NCBI GenBank assembly: GCA_903842595.1
Contig: CAIMMO010000230.1
Coordinates: 47,590 to 111,589 of the forward strand
Source of the DNA: an uncultured Alphaproteobacteria bacterium
Lineage (GTDB): Bacteria; Pseudomonadota; Alphaproteobacteria; Caulobacterales; Hyphomonadaceae
Length of the DNA: 64,000 bases
Direction: 5' to 3'
The notes beneath the pieces are model-generated. The model had not been told where the DNA came from and ran no database searches. It saw nothing but the letters and a program-made list of their open reading frames with translations. The position numbers and the translations under genes are program-made. Every line of letters begins with the position of its first letter. Positions within the stretch are counted from its first letter, which is position 1. Below are positions 50,572 through 59,896 of the stretch, one piece after another.

Positions 50572-50821
50572 CCTTTCCATCACTCTACGCGAACTCTACA
50601 CGGCCGAGGAACCACGCGAGTCGGCCATCTGCATTTAGGCATGCGCTGGCAGGCGATGCGAGCGTTCGGAGCAGTGCGAACTGCTCTCCGGCTACGCTGT
50701 ACGGCAAGCTACAAACGAAACGGGCGCGGAGCCGGGTTACCAACTCAACGCGCCCTTCATCGTGTCAGAGACCGATCACGCGGGATCCGGAAGTCAGGAC
50801 CCGCGGCCAGCGAAGACAGTC

Positions 50822-51253
50822 TTAAGCGACTTTCTTGGCGGCGGACTTGACGGCGGCCTTGGTGTGCGAGGCTGCTTCCTCGACCGCTTTCGGGGTCAGG
50901 GTGGCAACCGTGTCGAGCAGGTCCGTCTGGGCTTTCTTGGCCACTTCAGCGAAGGCGAACAGGCGGGCAGGGATGTCCTGCATCGCGGCCTGGGCGACTT
51001 CGCCGGCTTTCTTGGCGTAGGCGGTCGGCTCGGCTTCCGGCGACATCAGGGTCGTCGCGTCTTTCGCGGCGTCCTGCATCCAGGCGGTCGTCAGTTCGAC
51101 GTTCTTGTTCAGCGCCTCGATGGCGACCGCGCGATACTTCGCCGACATTTCGGTGAAGGCCTTCATCGGGCCGGCATTGGCGAAATCGGGCATGTACTTG
51201 GTGAATTGTTCCATGTTCTTGTTGAAGTCGAACATGTCGGTCATCGGGTTCAT
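50822..51253 (-). CDS. phasin family protein
   Basis: FDFNKNMEQFTKYMPDFANAGPMKAFTEMSAKYRAVAIEALNKNVELTTAWMQDA. Confidence 0.88.
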   Translation of the reverse strand: MNPMTDMFDFNKNMEQFTKYMPDFANAGPMKAFTEMSAKYRAVAIEALNKNVELTTAWMQDAAKDATTLMSPEAEPTAYAKKAGEVAQAAMQDIPARLFAFAEVAKKAQTDLLDTVATLTPKAVEEAASHTKAAVKSAAKKVA

Positions 51254-51368
51254 GAGGCTCTCCAGAGGGTTGTCCGGTCGTTGACCAATATCTAATGCCG
51301 CGGCGCGGCAAAGGCAATCTAATTTTGCTGCAGATGCGAGGAAAAATGCCGCGCTTGCGAAGTTCAGA

Positions 51369-52214
51369 TTAGCCTGACGTTAGGGAATTAGCCTGCCGAC
51401 GGGTCGCCAGGGCGGCAAATCCAAGAACCCAGCCAATAACGAAGCTGAGGCCGTACCCGGCTAGCGGGACAGGGTAGGCGCCGAAGAGTGGCGCAAGCGA
51501 AGTCGCTCCGAAGTAAGCTGATAACGCCAATGCTTGCCAGCGCACGTCAGGCGAGCGCAGGAGCAGAATTGGGCTGACCGCAGCCAATCCCAAGCCAGCC
51601 GCCATCGCGATGCCGAGCACCTGGGACTGGCTAAAGGCGAGCAGCAGGATGCCCTCAACATGCGCCACCGGCAGGAGCGGGTCGGGCTGCCTGAGGCAGT
51701 AGGCGACAAGTGCAAAACCGAGGATCAGCGAGCCGAGCGCGCCCTTCCAGCCGAAGGCGAAAGCGAACAGGATCACACTCGCGATCACGAACCCGGCCAG
51801 CTGCGAGATGTCCGGCTGGTGGGCGATCACGGCGCCAATGATGACGAAACTGAGTGCGGCGATCCATGCGCGTGCTCGCGCGAAGGCTGCGATCGCGACC
51901 GGCAGGACCAGTGCTGCGGCGTTGAGCTGGACTGGGCCGGCGCCAACCCAGCGGAAGACGCCTTCCTGACCTGGGCTCACAAGGCTGAGACTGATGACGA
52001 TCACCGCGACCAAGATAGCGCCGATGCCGAACCAGCCACGCGAGGCAATGAAGGGTCCCAAAGCCGCGGCGGCGAACCATGCGACCGGATTGCGGATCCA
52101 GATACCCAGCGGAATGTCAGCCTGCGCCATGGCTGCAGCGCCGAGAACGATCGCAAGCAGGGAACCTGCGCCAAAAGCCCAGATGGCGGAGCGATACGCT
52201 TTGTCCTGATGCAT
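51369..52214 (-). CDS. polytopic membrane protein, divergent SEDS (FtsW/RodA)-like
   Basis: RWVGAGPVQLNAAALVLP, HQPDISQLAGFVIASVILFAFA, LPVAHVEGILLLAFSQSQVLG, GAYPVPLAGYGLSFVIGWVLGF align with successive FtsW/RodA motifs. Confidence 0.6.
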   Translation of the reverse strand: MHQDKAYRSAIWAFGAGSLLAIVLGAAAMAQADIPLGIWIRNPVAWFAAAALGPFIASRGWFGIGAILVAVIVISLSLVSPGQEGVFRWVGAGPVQLNAAALVLPVAIAAFARARAWIAALSFVIIGAVIAHQPDISQLAGFVIASVILFAFAFGWKGALGSLILGFALVAYCLRQPDPLLPVAHVEGILLLAFSQSQVLGIAMAAGLGLAAVSPILLLRSPDVRWQALALSAYFGATSLAPLFGAYPVPLAGYGLSFVIGWVLGFAALATRRQANSLTSG

Positions 52215-52225
52215 GGTTGGCGAGA

Positions 52226-54010
52226 CTACTCGCGCACATACCGGCCGGGCGCCGGCTCAAGCCTTGGAACGCTCTCCGGGAAACTCTCCGCGGCAGAGAC
52301 CTTCTTGCCCGAGCGCTTGCCCAGCCACGCCGCCCAATCGGGCCACCATGAGCCGTCGTGTGCCTCCGTGCCCGCGCGCCACGCGTCCAGGTCTTCGCCG
52401 GGGTCGGCGTCGCTGACCCAGTAGCCGTACTTCTTCTTGTCCGGATGGTTCACGATCCCGGCGATGTGGCCCGACTGCGCCAGCACGAAACGGCCGCCCC
52501 CCTTCAGTCGCGCAAGGCCTTTGAACGAGGCGGTCCACGGCGCAATGTGGTCCTTCTCGCAGGCGACGACGTAGTGCGGGACCTTGATGTCGTCGAGGCC
52601 GACCTTGACGCCTTCGATCTCGAACGCGCCGTGAGCAAAGACGTTGTCGCGATAGAGATGCGTCAGATACTCCTGCGCCATGCGCTCGGGCAGGCGGGTT
52701 GAGTCCTCGTTCCAGAACAGCAGGTCGAACTTCGGGCGGGCCTCACCGAGCAGGTAGGCCTTCACGGCCGGACCGTAGACCAGATCATTCGGGCGCAGAT
52801 AGCTGAAGGTGCGCGCCATGATGCGCTGGTCGAGAAAGCCCTTGCGCTGGGCCTCGATCGTGATCCCGGCGATGAAGCCCTCATCAATGAAGGATTTCAG
52901 CGGGCCGGGATCCTCGAAATCGGTGAGGGCCGTGAAGAAGGTGCAGGACTTGGCAGGATTGTCATGCCTGGTCTTTCCAAGCCATGCCTGCGAGAGGGCG
53001 AGCGTCGTGCCGCCGATGCAATAGCCGACGACGTTGACGCCGTCCCTGCCATGCAACTCGTCCACTTTCTGCACCGCAGGAATGACGCCTTCAAGGACAT
53101 AGGTATCCATGCCGGCCGCGCGAAGCTCTTCGCGCGGGTTTTTCCAGCTGACGATGTAGACGGCAAAGCCCTGCTCGGTGAGCCACTTCACCAGCGATGA
53201 TTTCGGTTGCAGGTCGAGAATGTAGTATTTGTTGATCCAGGGTGGGATCAGCAGGAGCGGGCGGGCGTAGACTTTCTCCGTCGTCGGCTCGTAGCGGATG
53301 AGCTGAAACAGCGGCGTCTCGTGGATCACATGGCCCTTCGTCGTCGCCAGCGTTTCGCCAACCTTGAAGGCTTCGGGATCGGAAAGCGTGACGAGCAGGT
53401 CGCCGCCATTGCGCTCCAGATCCTTCACGAGATTTTCGAGACCCTCGACCAGCGACCGGCCATTGGTCTCGACGGCCTTCTTGATCGCCACCGGATTGGA
53501 GGCAAGGAAGTTTGCCGGCGAGAACATGTCGACCAACTGGTGCGTGAAAAAATGAATCTGCTCGGAGTGCTTCTCGTCTTCGCCTTCCGAGGCCGTATCG
53601 GCGAGCGATTCGAGATAGGCCGACATGATCTGGTACTGGCGTTTCAGATAGTAGAAAAACGGGTGCTTGCTCCACTCGTCATCAGCAAAGCGCGCATCGG
53701 CGGGCGCGGCCTCCGCCTTGGGCATGTGCTGCGCCCCAGACAGCATTGCCTGGGTCAGCTCGGCGTAGAGGGCTGTCGTGTTCTGCCAGAACTGCAGCTG
53801 CGAACTGAATGTCTTCATCGGGTTCGACATCCAGCTCTGCATCTGGCCCGCAGCCGCGCGAAGCAGCAGGGGTTGGCCTGGACCTTCGACGCCGGGATTG
53901 CGGACCTCGCGGCGTGAAACGGCCAGGAAAAGGCGCTGCAGCAGGAAGTTGATGCGCTGGAAATTCTGGCTCAATTCGAACGCGCCGAGAGAGCTCGTCT
54001 GGTCGTTCAT
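52226..54010 (-). CDS. phaC: class I poly(3-hydroxyalkanoate) synthase
   Basis: VVGYCIGGTTLALSQAW lipase-like Cys box, PPWINKYYILDLQPKSSLVKWLTEQGFAVYIVSWKNP; internal start MNDQTSSLG. Confidence 0.95.
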   Translation of the reverse strand: MNDQTSSLGAFELSQNFQRINFLLQRLFLAVSRREVRNPGVEGPGQPLLLRAAAGQMQSWMSNPMKTFSSQLQFWQNTTALYAELTQAMLSGAQHMPKAEAAPADARFADDEWSKHPFFYYLKRQYQIMSAYLESLADTASEGEDEKHSEQIHFFTHQLVDMFSPANFLASNPVAIKKAVETNGRSLVEGLENLVKDLERNGGDLLVTLSDPEAFKVGETLATTKGHVIHETPLFQLIRYEPTTEKVYARPLLLIPPWINKYYILDLQPKSSLVKWLTEQGFAVYIVSWKNPREELRAAGMDTYVLEGVIPAVQKVDELHGRDGVNVVGYCIGGTTLALSQAWLGKTRHDNPAKSCTFFTALTDFEDPGPLKSFIDEGFIAGITIEAQRKGFLDQRIMARTFSYLRPNDLVYGPAVKAYLLGEARPKFDLLFWNEDSTRLPERMAQEYLTHLYRDNVFAHGAFEIEGVKVGLDDIKVPHYVVACEKDHIAPWTASFKGLARLKGGGRFVLAQSGHIAGIVNHPDKKKYGYWVSDADPGEDLDAWRAGTEAHDGSWWPDWAAWLGKRSGKKVSAAESFPESVPRLEPAPGRYVRE

Positions 54011-54257
54011 GATGTGCCCGAAAACGTTTCCTGTTCGATAGGTAACACTGCCCGTGAACCCGTCAAACGCCATATGTTGAAAAGGTTTTCTGCGCCCAGG
54101 CGAAATCCGGGAGGACAGATTACGCGGCGCCGCGGCATGTTTCGCCGCCCTGCGGCAATTCCGGGCTTCGTAATTCCAAAGGACCCGTGTACATGGGCTT
54201 TCGGGGTTGCTGCACCTGCTCACTGTCGTTCGAACGAAACGGGAGATTCCTTCGCCC

Positions 54258-55112
54258 ATGCAGCTTGGCTCACTCGCACGCTGGATGAAGCGCGACATTC
54301 CCGTATGGGAGGGCGAACTGTTCACAAGTTCGGTTTCCGGCGTGGGACGCGATGTGGTGTTCATCCACGGCCTGGCTGCCTCGCCGGAATGCTGGGAGGA
54401 CGCGGCCCCGTCGCTGCCCGGTATACGCGTGCACGCAATCCACATGCGCGGCTTTGCGGGACTGGCGCCGAGCGCCTTCCGCAGCCCGATGAACTTCCTT
54501 AAGCCGGTGGCCGACGCGTTGGCGGGATACATTCGTTCGCTCCGGGTCGGGCCGGCGCCCGTTGTTGGCCATTCGATGGGCGGGCTTGTCGCGCTGATGC
54601 TGGCCCGCGATCACGCCGATGTGGTTGACCGGTTGATGGTGGTCGACGTGCCCGCATTCTTTTCGATGCTGATCACGCCGTTTGCGACGGCCACTTCCAT
54701 GGCGCCGCTGGCCCAGCATTCGCGACGCAGCTATCTGGAGAAATCCAAGGCGCAGCATCACGACGATACGCGCCGCACGAGCGAGAAGCTGGTCACCCGC
54801 CCGGATCTCCTCGAACGCGTTGTCCGCTGGGGCCTGACCTCTGACCGGGCCGCGACGGCTGACGTGATGGCCGAGGTGATGGTGACGGATCTGCGAGGCG
54901 ACATGCAGCGGATCAAGGCGCCGGTGGATGTGATCTATGCGTGGGACCGCGTTAGCCCTGCGTCCAAAATGAGCCTCGACCAGGTGTACGCGTCGTCATA
55001 CGCGGGACTCGTCCAGGGGCGGCGGCAGCGCATCGACGATGCGCGCCACTATGTGATGCTGGACAAGCCGGATGCATTCTACGGCGCCGTGAATGCGTGG
55101 CTGGCGCAATAG
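54258..55112 (+). CDS. alpha/beta hydrolase
   Basis: VVFIHGLAASPECWEDAAPSLPG, VVGHSMGGLVALMLARD. Confidence 0.92.
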   Translation: MQLGSLARWMKRDIPVWEGELFTSSVSGVGRDVVFIHGLAASPECWEDAAPSLPGIRVHAIHMRGFAGLAPSAFRSPMNFLKPVADALAGYIRSLRVGPAPVVGHSMGGLVALMLARDHADVVDRLMVVDVPAFFSMLITPFATATSMAPLAQHSRRSYLEKSKAQHHDDTRRTSEKLVTRPDLLERVVRWGLTSDRAATADVMAEVMVTDLRGDMQRIKAPVDVIYAWDRVSPASKMSLDQVYASSYAGLVQGRRQRIDDARHYVMLDKPDAFYGAVNAWLAQ

Positions 55113-55121
55113 GAACGGGAC

Positions 55122-55727
55122 ATGGCACGTCGGGACCAGAACATGAGCGAAGGTGAAAACGTCGAGCTGCGCCGCTATCCGAGCCGCAAGCTCTACAACA
55201 AGACTGCGTCGAGCTATGTGCGCCTGCCGGAAGTGGCCGAGATGGTGCGCAAGGGCGCCAATATCCGCGTCGAGGACACCGAAACGGGCGAGGACGTTAC
55301 GCGGCAGGTTCTGCTGCAGATCATCATGGAGCAGGAGGGGCAGGCGTCCGGCGCAGTGCTTTCGGCTGATCTGATGATGGACATGATCCGCATGCACCAG
55401 TCGAAGACGTCCGAGATGATGACCGGGCTGTTCGAGCAGTCGGTGGCCTTCATCCGTGCGCAACAGGAACAGCTTGCGAGCCAGATGACCGGCGCGATGT
55501 CTGGCGCGATGCCTCAATGGAATGTGTTCGACCCGGCAGCGATGCAGGCTATGCAGGGCGAATTCCAGAAGCGCCTTGCGGGCTTCTGGACGGGCGCGAT
55601 GCCGGGGATGCCCGGCATGGCGACGACTGCGCCGAAGAAGGCGGAGACTTCAGCCGACAGCGATGCGGACGAGCTGAAGGCGCTGCGCGCGCGACTCGAG
55701 GAGCTGGAGAAGCGGACGGGCAAGTAG
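55122..55727 (+). CDS. phaR: polyhydroxyalkanoate synthesis repressor PhaR
   Basis: ELRRYPSRKLYNKTASSYVRLPEVAEMVRKGANIRVEDTETGEDVTRQVLLQIIMEQE. Confidence 0.95.
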   Translation: MARRDQNMSEGENVELRRYPSRKLYNKTASSYVRLPEVAEMVRKGANIRVEDTETGEDVTRQVLLQIIMEQEGQASGAVLSADLMMDMIRMHQSKTSEMMTGLFEQSVAFIRAQQEQLASQMTGAMSGAMPQWNVFDPAAMQAMQGEFQKRLAGFWTGAMPGMPGMATTAPKKAETSADSDADELKALRARLEELEKRTGK

Positions 55728-55736
55728 CCGGCGCTT

Positions 55737-57857
55737 CTACTTGATGACGCGATAGTCGCGCGTTGCCTGTTTCAGCAGGTCGTCCAGCTTCATCGGCGGG
55801 CGCTTCCATTTCTTCTCGGCGAAGATCGGGGACTGATCGCCATAGTGGGGCGAGGACGCGTCCAGCGTTGCCGATCCGTACTGGTGGATCGTGTCGAGCG
55901 TGTAGGAGCCATCCGGCGCCCAGTCCGCGATGGCGACATAAGTGTCTCCAGCGCGGCCGGAGCGGAACTTCTGCGTAGCGAGGTCGCCGGCTGCATACAT
56001 CGCGCGCAGCGTGTCCGGCCCGCCATCGGTGGGCCATGACTTGCCGCCCCGGGCGACCCGGCTGACCTCGCTCCATTTCGGATCGATGCGGCCGGTGGCG
56101 GCCTTCAACTGCGTCGCCATTGCCTTCAGGGAGGCGAGGGCCTTTGCGCGATCGTACGTGTCATGCATCTGGCTGCCCATCGCGGCCTGGCCGGTGAAGA
56201 TGGCCAGCGCTGCGTTGCGGTTCTCCATGTCTGCTGAGCCGTTCCACGCGGTCACCACGGCGAGGGCCGCCTTGAGCTCGGTATCCTCGCCGGGATCAAT
56301 GGTACGCAAATCAGCCTGCATCTTCATGACGTTGCTGCCGTGCGAGTAGTTGTGGTCCATCTTGTAGCCGATGAACTCCTCGCGCGTGATCGAGGTGTCG
56401 CTGCCATAAAGCTCCTGCGCGCGCAGCCCGCGATTGGTGACAAGGGTGTCGAGCGCGAAGTCCCTCGGATAATTCTCGGCCCTCGGATTGTCGTCCGGGC
56501 CCGAGACCAGCAGCGGAGAGTGATTGGCGTTGACGATGTAGCCTGACTTCGGACGGATGACGGAGGGCAGCGCTTCGACCGGCTCCCAGCCTTTCCAGAC
56601 GGTTTCGGAAATGTCGCCCGGGAGGATCTTCGTGCGGTCCCAGCCGGGGACGCGCTTGGGCATGTGGGCGTTCCAGAAATAGGCGATGCCGCCTTTTGAA
56701 TCCGCGACGATGTAGTTCACCGACGGGATGTCGTTGTACTTCACCTGAGCTGCGCGCCAGTCGTCGATCGTCTTGGCCATGTTCATGTCGAGATATTGAT
56801 CGAGGTGCGCGAAATCGCCCTTGCCGACAAAGGAGACGGCGTAGACGCCCGAGTCGAGCACGTAGACAGCGCCATGTTCGGACGCGTAGCCCGTGCGCTC
56901 GACGGGGACGAGCGCGCCGTTGCGGAGCACGTTGTACCGGATCTGCCTGCGTTCGAGATCCTTCCACTGGCCATCCATGCGATACTTCGTGGGGTTCTTC
57001 GCGTCGTCGACCACCAGCCTGAACGTGTCGTAGAGGTCTGGCTTGTTCACGGTGGCGGCCCAGCCGATGTTGGGGCCGACCGCGGTGAGCAGGATCGGCG
57101 TACCTGGAAAGAGGCCGCCGACAAGGTCGATGCCTTCCTCGGATTTCAGCCGCGCCTCGTACCACGCGACGCGGCCTTCATAGGGCTGGTGTGAGTTGGC
57201 GGCGAGACGCGTGTGACCATCGGCGGAGCGCGAGGGCGCGACGGCGAGGCCGTTTGAGCCGAGTTCGAAATCGTCCGTGATGTCGAGCAATGCCTGGCGC
57301 GTTGACTTCGTGGACATCTGCATGTCGGCGCGGCCGGAGAGCAGGGCGTCGACTTCGGCCTCAAGGCCGTAGAAGGAAAGCGGACGATTGACGAAGCCTG
57401 CGATGATGTCCCGACCGGTGATGGGCGTTGTGCGGGCGCAACTGGTCGTGGGGTTCTTCTCGCACCACAGGTTGAGGCCGGCAGCGTAGCCTTCGGCGAC
57501 GGACTTTGCCTTGGCGGATGTCTGGGTGTCGTAGTCGCGGGCGACGATGGCGGTCATGCCGAGGGCGAGAATGAAGTCGTCGGACTTGGCGCCCGCATCG
57601 CCGACGATTTCGGAGAGCGTGCCGCGGCTGGAGCGGATGACTTCCTCGATGTTCTTCCAGTCGTCTTCGGCGTGGGCGTAGGCGAGGCCGAACGCGACGT
57701 CGGCGTTGCGCTTGCCGTAGATGTGCGGCACGCCGAACGAGTCGCGGATGATACGGGCGTCATAACCTGCGTTGGACGTGCTCATCGGGTCTGACGCCGT
57801 CATGCAGCTGGATAGCGCGAGGACGGATGCGGCGAGCACGAGATTGCGGAGCGTCAT
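55737..57857 (-). CDS. penicillin acylase family protein
   Basis: IIRDSFGVPHIYGKRNADVAFGLAYAHAEDDW; internal catalytic Ser region LGSNGLAVAPSRSADG. Confidence 0.92.
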   Translation of the reverse strand: MTLRNLVLAASVLALSSCMTASDPMSTSNAGYDARIIRDSFGVPHIYGKRNADVAFGLAYAHAEDDWKNIEEVIRSSRGTLSEIVGDAGAKSDDFILALGMTAIVARDYDTQTSAKAKSVAEGYAAGLNLWCEKNPTTSCARTTPITGRDIIAGFVNRPLSFYGLEAEVDALLSGRADMQMSTKSTRQALLDITDDFELGSNGLAVAPSRSADGHTRLAANSHQPYEGRVAWYEARLKSEEGIDLVGGLFPGTPILLTAVGPNIGWAATVNKPDLYDTFRLVVDDAKNPTKYRMDGQWKDLERRQIRYNVLRNGALVPVERTGYASEHGAVYVLDSGVYAVSFVGKGDFAHLDQYLDMNMAKTIDDWRAAQVKYNDIPSVNYIVADSKGGIAYFWNAHMPKRVPGWDRTKILPGDISETVWKGWEPVEALPSVIRPKSGYIVNANHSPLLVSGPDDNPRAENYPRDFALDTLVTNRGLRAQELYGSDTSITREEFIGYKMDHNYSHGSNVMKMQADLRTIDPGEDTELKAALAVVTAWNGSADMENRNAALAIFTGQAAMGSQMHDTYDRAKALASLKAMATQLKAATGRIDPKWSEVSRVARGGKSWPTDGGPDTLRAMYAAGDLATQKFRSGRAGDTYVAIADWAPDGSYTLDTIHQYGSATLDASSPHYGDQSPIFAEKKWKRPPMKLDDLLKQATRDYRVIK

Positions 57858-57954
57858 GGCGTTTTCCCTGTTTGACGGGAGCCTAAGTGCGCGATGGCGA
57901 CGAGGCTAGTCACGTGGGTGAGATAGGAACCGATCTCGCCCGACGTTCCGCATA

Positions 57955-58325
57955 TTGACCGCCCGCTCGCGATGGGGCGGGCGCGGGCCATCCGTTAAGC
58001 TGTGCCTCCGGGTCTCCAGATCGATGGCGGGCCCGGGGACGCGGGATGCCCCTCGGGATTTGGCCTCTCCGCGCGTGGGCAGAGCCACCGCTAGACAGGA
58101 GGTTAGCGGATCCCGCGTCCCCGGCAGGCGTTTGACGGCAGCTCTCACACCGGGGCCTGCATGTCATCCGCCTGGCGCCGATGAGGCTGCCGGCGTGCGG
58201 CCCGGTCTGTTCAGGACCGGTCCCCGTAACAACGCCCCGTCTGGCTGGCGCGAGAGGCTCCTCACGCTCGCCTGCATCCACCCCGGGCCGTTGAACGGTG
58301 ATCTGCCGCCCTCCATGCGGAATGG
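57955..58325 (-). repeat. dispersed structured non-coding repeat, copy B (inverse orientation to copy A)
   Basis: Reverse complement aligns with 41383-41735; perfect 15-bp inverted repeat CCGGGGACGCGGGAT (58033-58047) / ATCCCGCGTCCCCGG (58110-58124). Confidence 0.85.
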
Positions 58326-58421
58326 ATCCAGGCAGCCTGTCACAAGTCCGGAGGCGAAGGACACATGCATCTGGAATCGGCCGGTTCTGCCGGCTGCCGA
58401 ACGGGGTAGACGGCCGGCAGA

Positions 58422-59870
58422 TCAGAATTCTTTCTCACCGACGCGCTTCAGCACGTCGGCGGCGAATTCGGAGAGGGTGTCGTCTCGTGCGCCCATCACG
58501 ACGATGAGGTCGCCAGGTTGAGCCATCTCGACGAGTTTGTCGCCGCAGGCGGCGCGGTCCGGGAGGGCGATGGCGGACTTGCCGCGTGCCGATACGCCTT
58601 GTGCGATGACGGCGGAGCCCATGGTGCGGTCGACGGTGCCGCCGAAGTAAGCGGGCTCCGGCATGATGAGCGTGTCCTTCGCAGCGAGATCGCGCGCGAA
58701 CATCTCGACCAGTTCATCCTTCATCTGGCGGATGGGGCCGAAGCCGTGCGGTTGCCACATGACGAGCAGGCGCCCCGGAAACTGGTGGAGCGTTGCGAGC
58801 GTGGCGGCGATCTTGTCCGGGTTGTGCCCGAAATCGTCGATGACGGTAATGTCCTTTGCAGTTCCCACGACTTCAAGACGGCGGCGGATGCCGACGAAGT
58901 TCATCAGGGCGAGCGTTGCGTCGCGCAGGGGGAGGCCGCAGGCGCGGGCGGCTGCAATGGCGGCCAGCGCGTTCGACAGGTTGTGGCGGCCGGGCGTCTG
59001 CAGGCAGACGCGCTGGCGTTCGCCGGTCGAGCGCTCGGTGACGATGCAGGACTGGCCGTCGGGCTGGGTCATGAGGTCGGAGATTGTGAAATCGGCGTTC
59101 GCATCGGTGAGCGAGTAGGTAAGCGCGTTTGGCAGTTGCAGCGTTTCGTACAGGCGGCGGGTCTCGTCATTGTCGAGGTTGAAGACGGCGACCTGGGCCT
59201 GAGCCACGAAGCCGCTGAAGAGGCTGCGCAGTTCGTCCATCGATTTGTGGTCGAGGGCGATGTTGTTGAGGACGGCGATGGTTGGCTGGTAGAGCGCGAT
59301 GGAGCCGTCGCTCTCGTCGACCTCGGAGACAAAGATCTCGCCTTCGCCGACGATGGCTGAGGCGAAGGGAAAATCGCCAGCAACGAAATTCTTCATCACC
59401 GCGCCGTTCATCACGGTGGGGTCGCGGCGGGTGGCGTAGAGGATCCAGGCGATCATGCCGGTCGTGGTGGATTTGCCGGACGTGCCGCCGACGGCGATCG
59501 AAACCTTGGCGGAGTTGACGAGTTGGGCCAGCAGCTGAGGTCGGGATAGCTGCGGGCAGCCGAGCGCCTTTGCGGCGACGACGTCCGGCACGGTGTCCTC
59601 GACGGCGGCGGAGGTGACGAGGAGCTGGCCGGGGCGTGTGACGCCGGAGCCATCCTGCGGGTGCAGCCCGATGCCGCGAGCCTTGAGGAAGTCGAACTTG
59701 GCGGCGGTGCGGCCTGCGTCGAGCGAGCGGTCCGAGCCTTCAACATCGTGGCCGCGTGCCTTCACGATCAGGGCAAGGGGCAACATTCCGCTGCCGCCGA
59801 TGCCGCAGAAGAAGTACGCTCCCGTGTGGGCAAGGGCGGTCTGTGAGTCGGACATCGCATCTTTCTGCAT
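58422..59870 (-). CDS. Mur ligase (MurC/Mpl-like)
   Basis: FFCGIGGSGMLPLALIVKARGHDVEGSD, VGGTSGKSTTTGMIAW, EVDESDGSI, DDFGHNPDKIAATL. Confidence 0.88.
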   Translation of the reverse strand: MQKDAMSDSQTALAHTGAYFFCGIGGSGMLPLALIVKARGHDVEGSDRSLDAGRTAAKFDFLKARGIGLHPQDGSGVTRPGQLLVTSAAVEDTVPDVVAAKALGCPQLSRPQLLAQLVNSAKVSIAVGGTSGKSTTTGMIAWILYATRRDPTVMNGAVMKNFVAGDFPFASAIVGEGEIFVSEVDESDGSIALYQPTIAVLNNIALDHKSMDELRSLFSGFVAQAQVAVFNLDNDETRRLYETLQLPNALTYSLTDANADFTISDLMTQPDGQSCIVTERSTGERQRVCLQTPGRHNLSNALAAIAAARACGLPLRDATLALMNFVGIRRRLEVVGTAKDITVIDDFGHNPDKIAATLATLHQFPGRLLVMWQPHGFGPIRQMKDELVEMFARDLAAKDTLIMPEPAYFGGTVDRTMGSAVIAQGVSARGKSAIALPDRAACGDKLVEMAQPGDLIVVMGARDDTLSEFAADVLKRVGEKEF

Positions 59871-59896
59871 GATCTGGATGTCTCAGTGAGGCGCGT

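Noticed and set aside
58518-59360. 280-aa plus-strand ORF opposite the Mur ligase
   Set aside because: Antisense shadow ORF; opposite frame carries all Mur ligase motifs.
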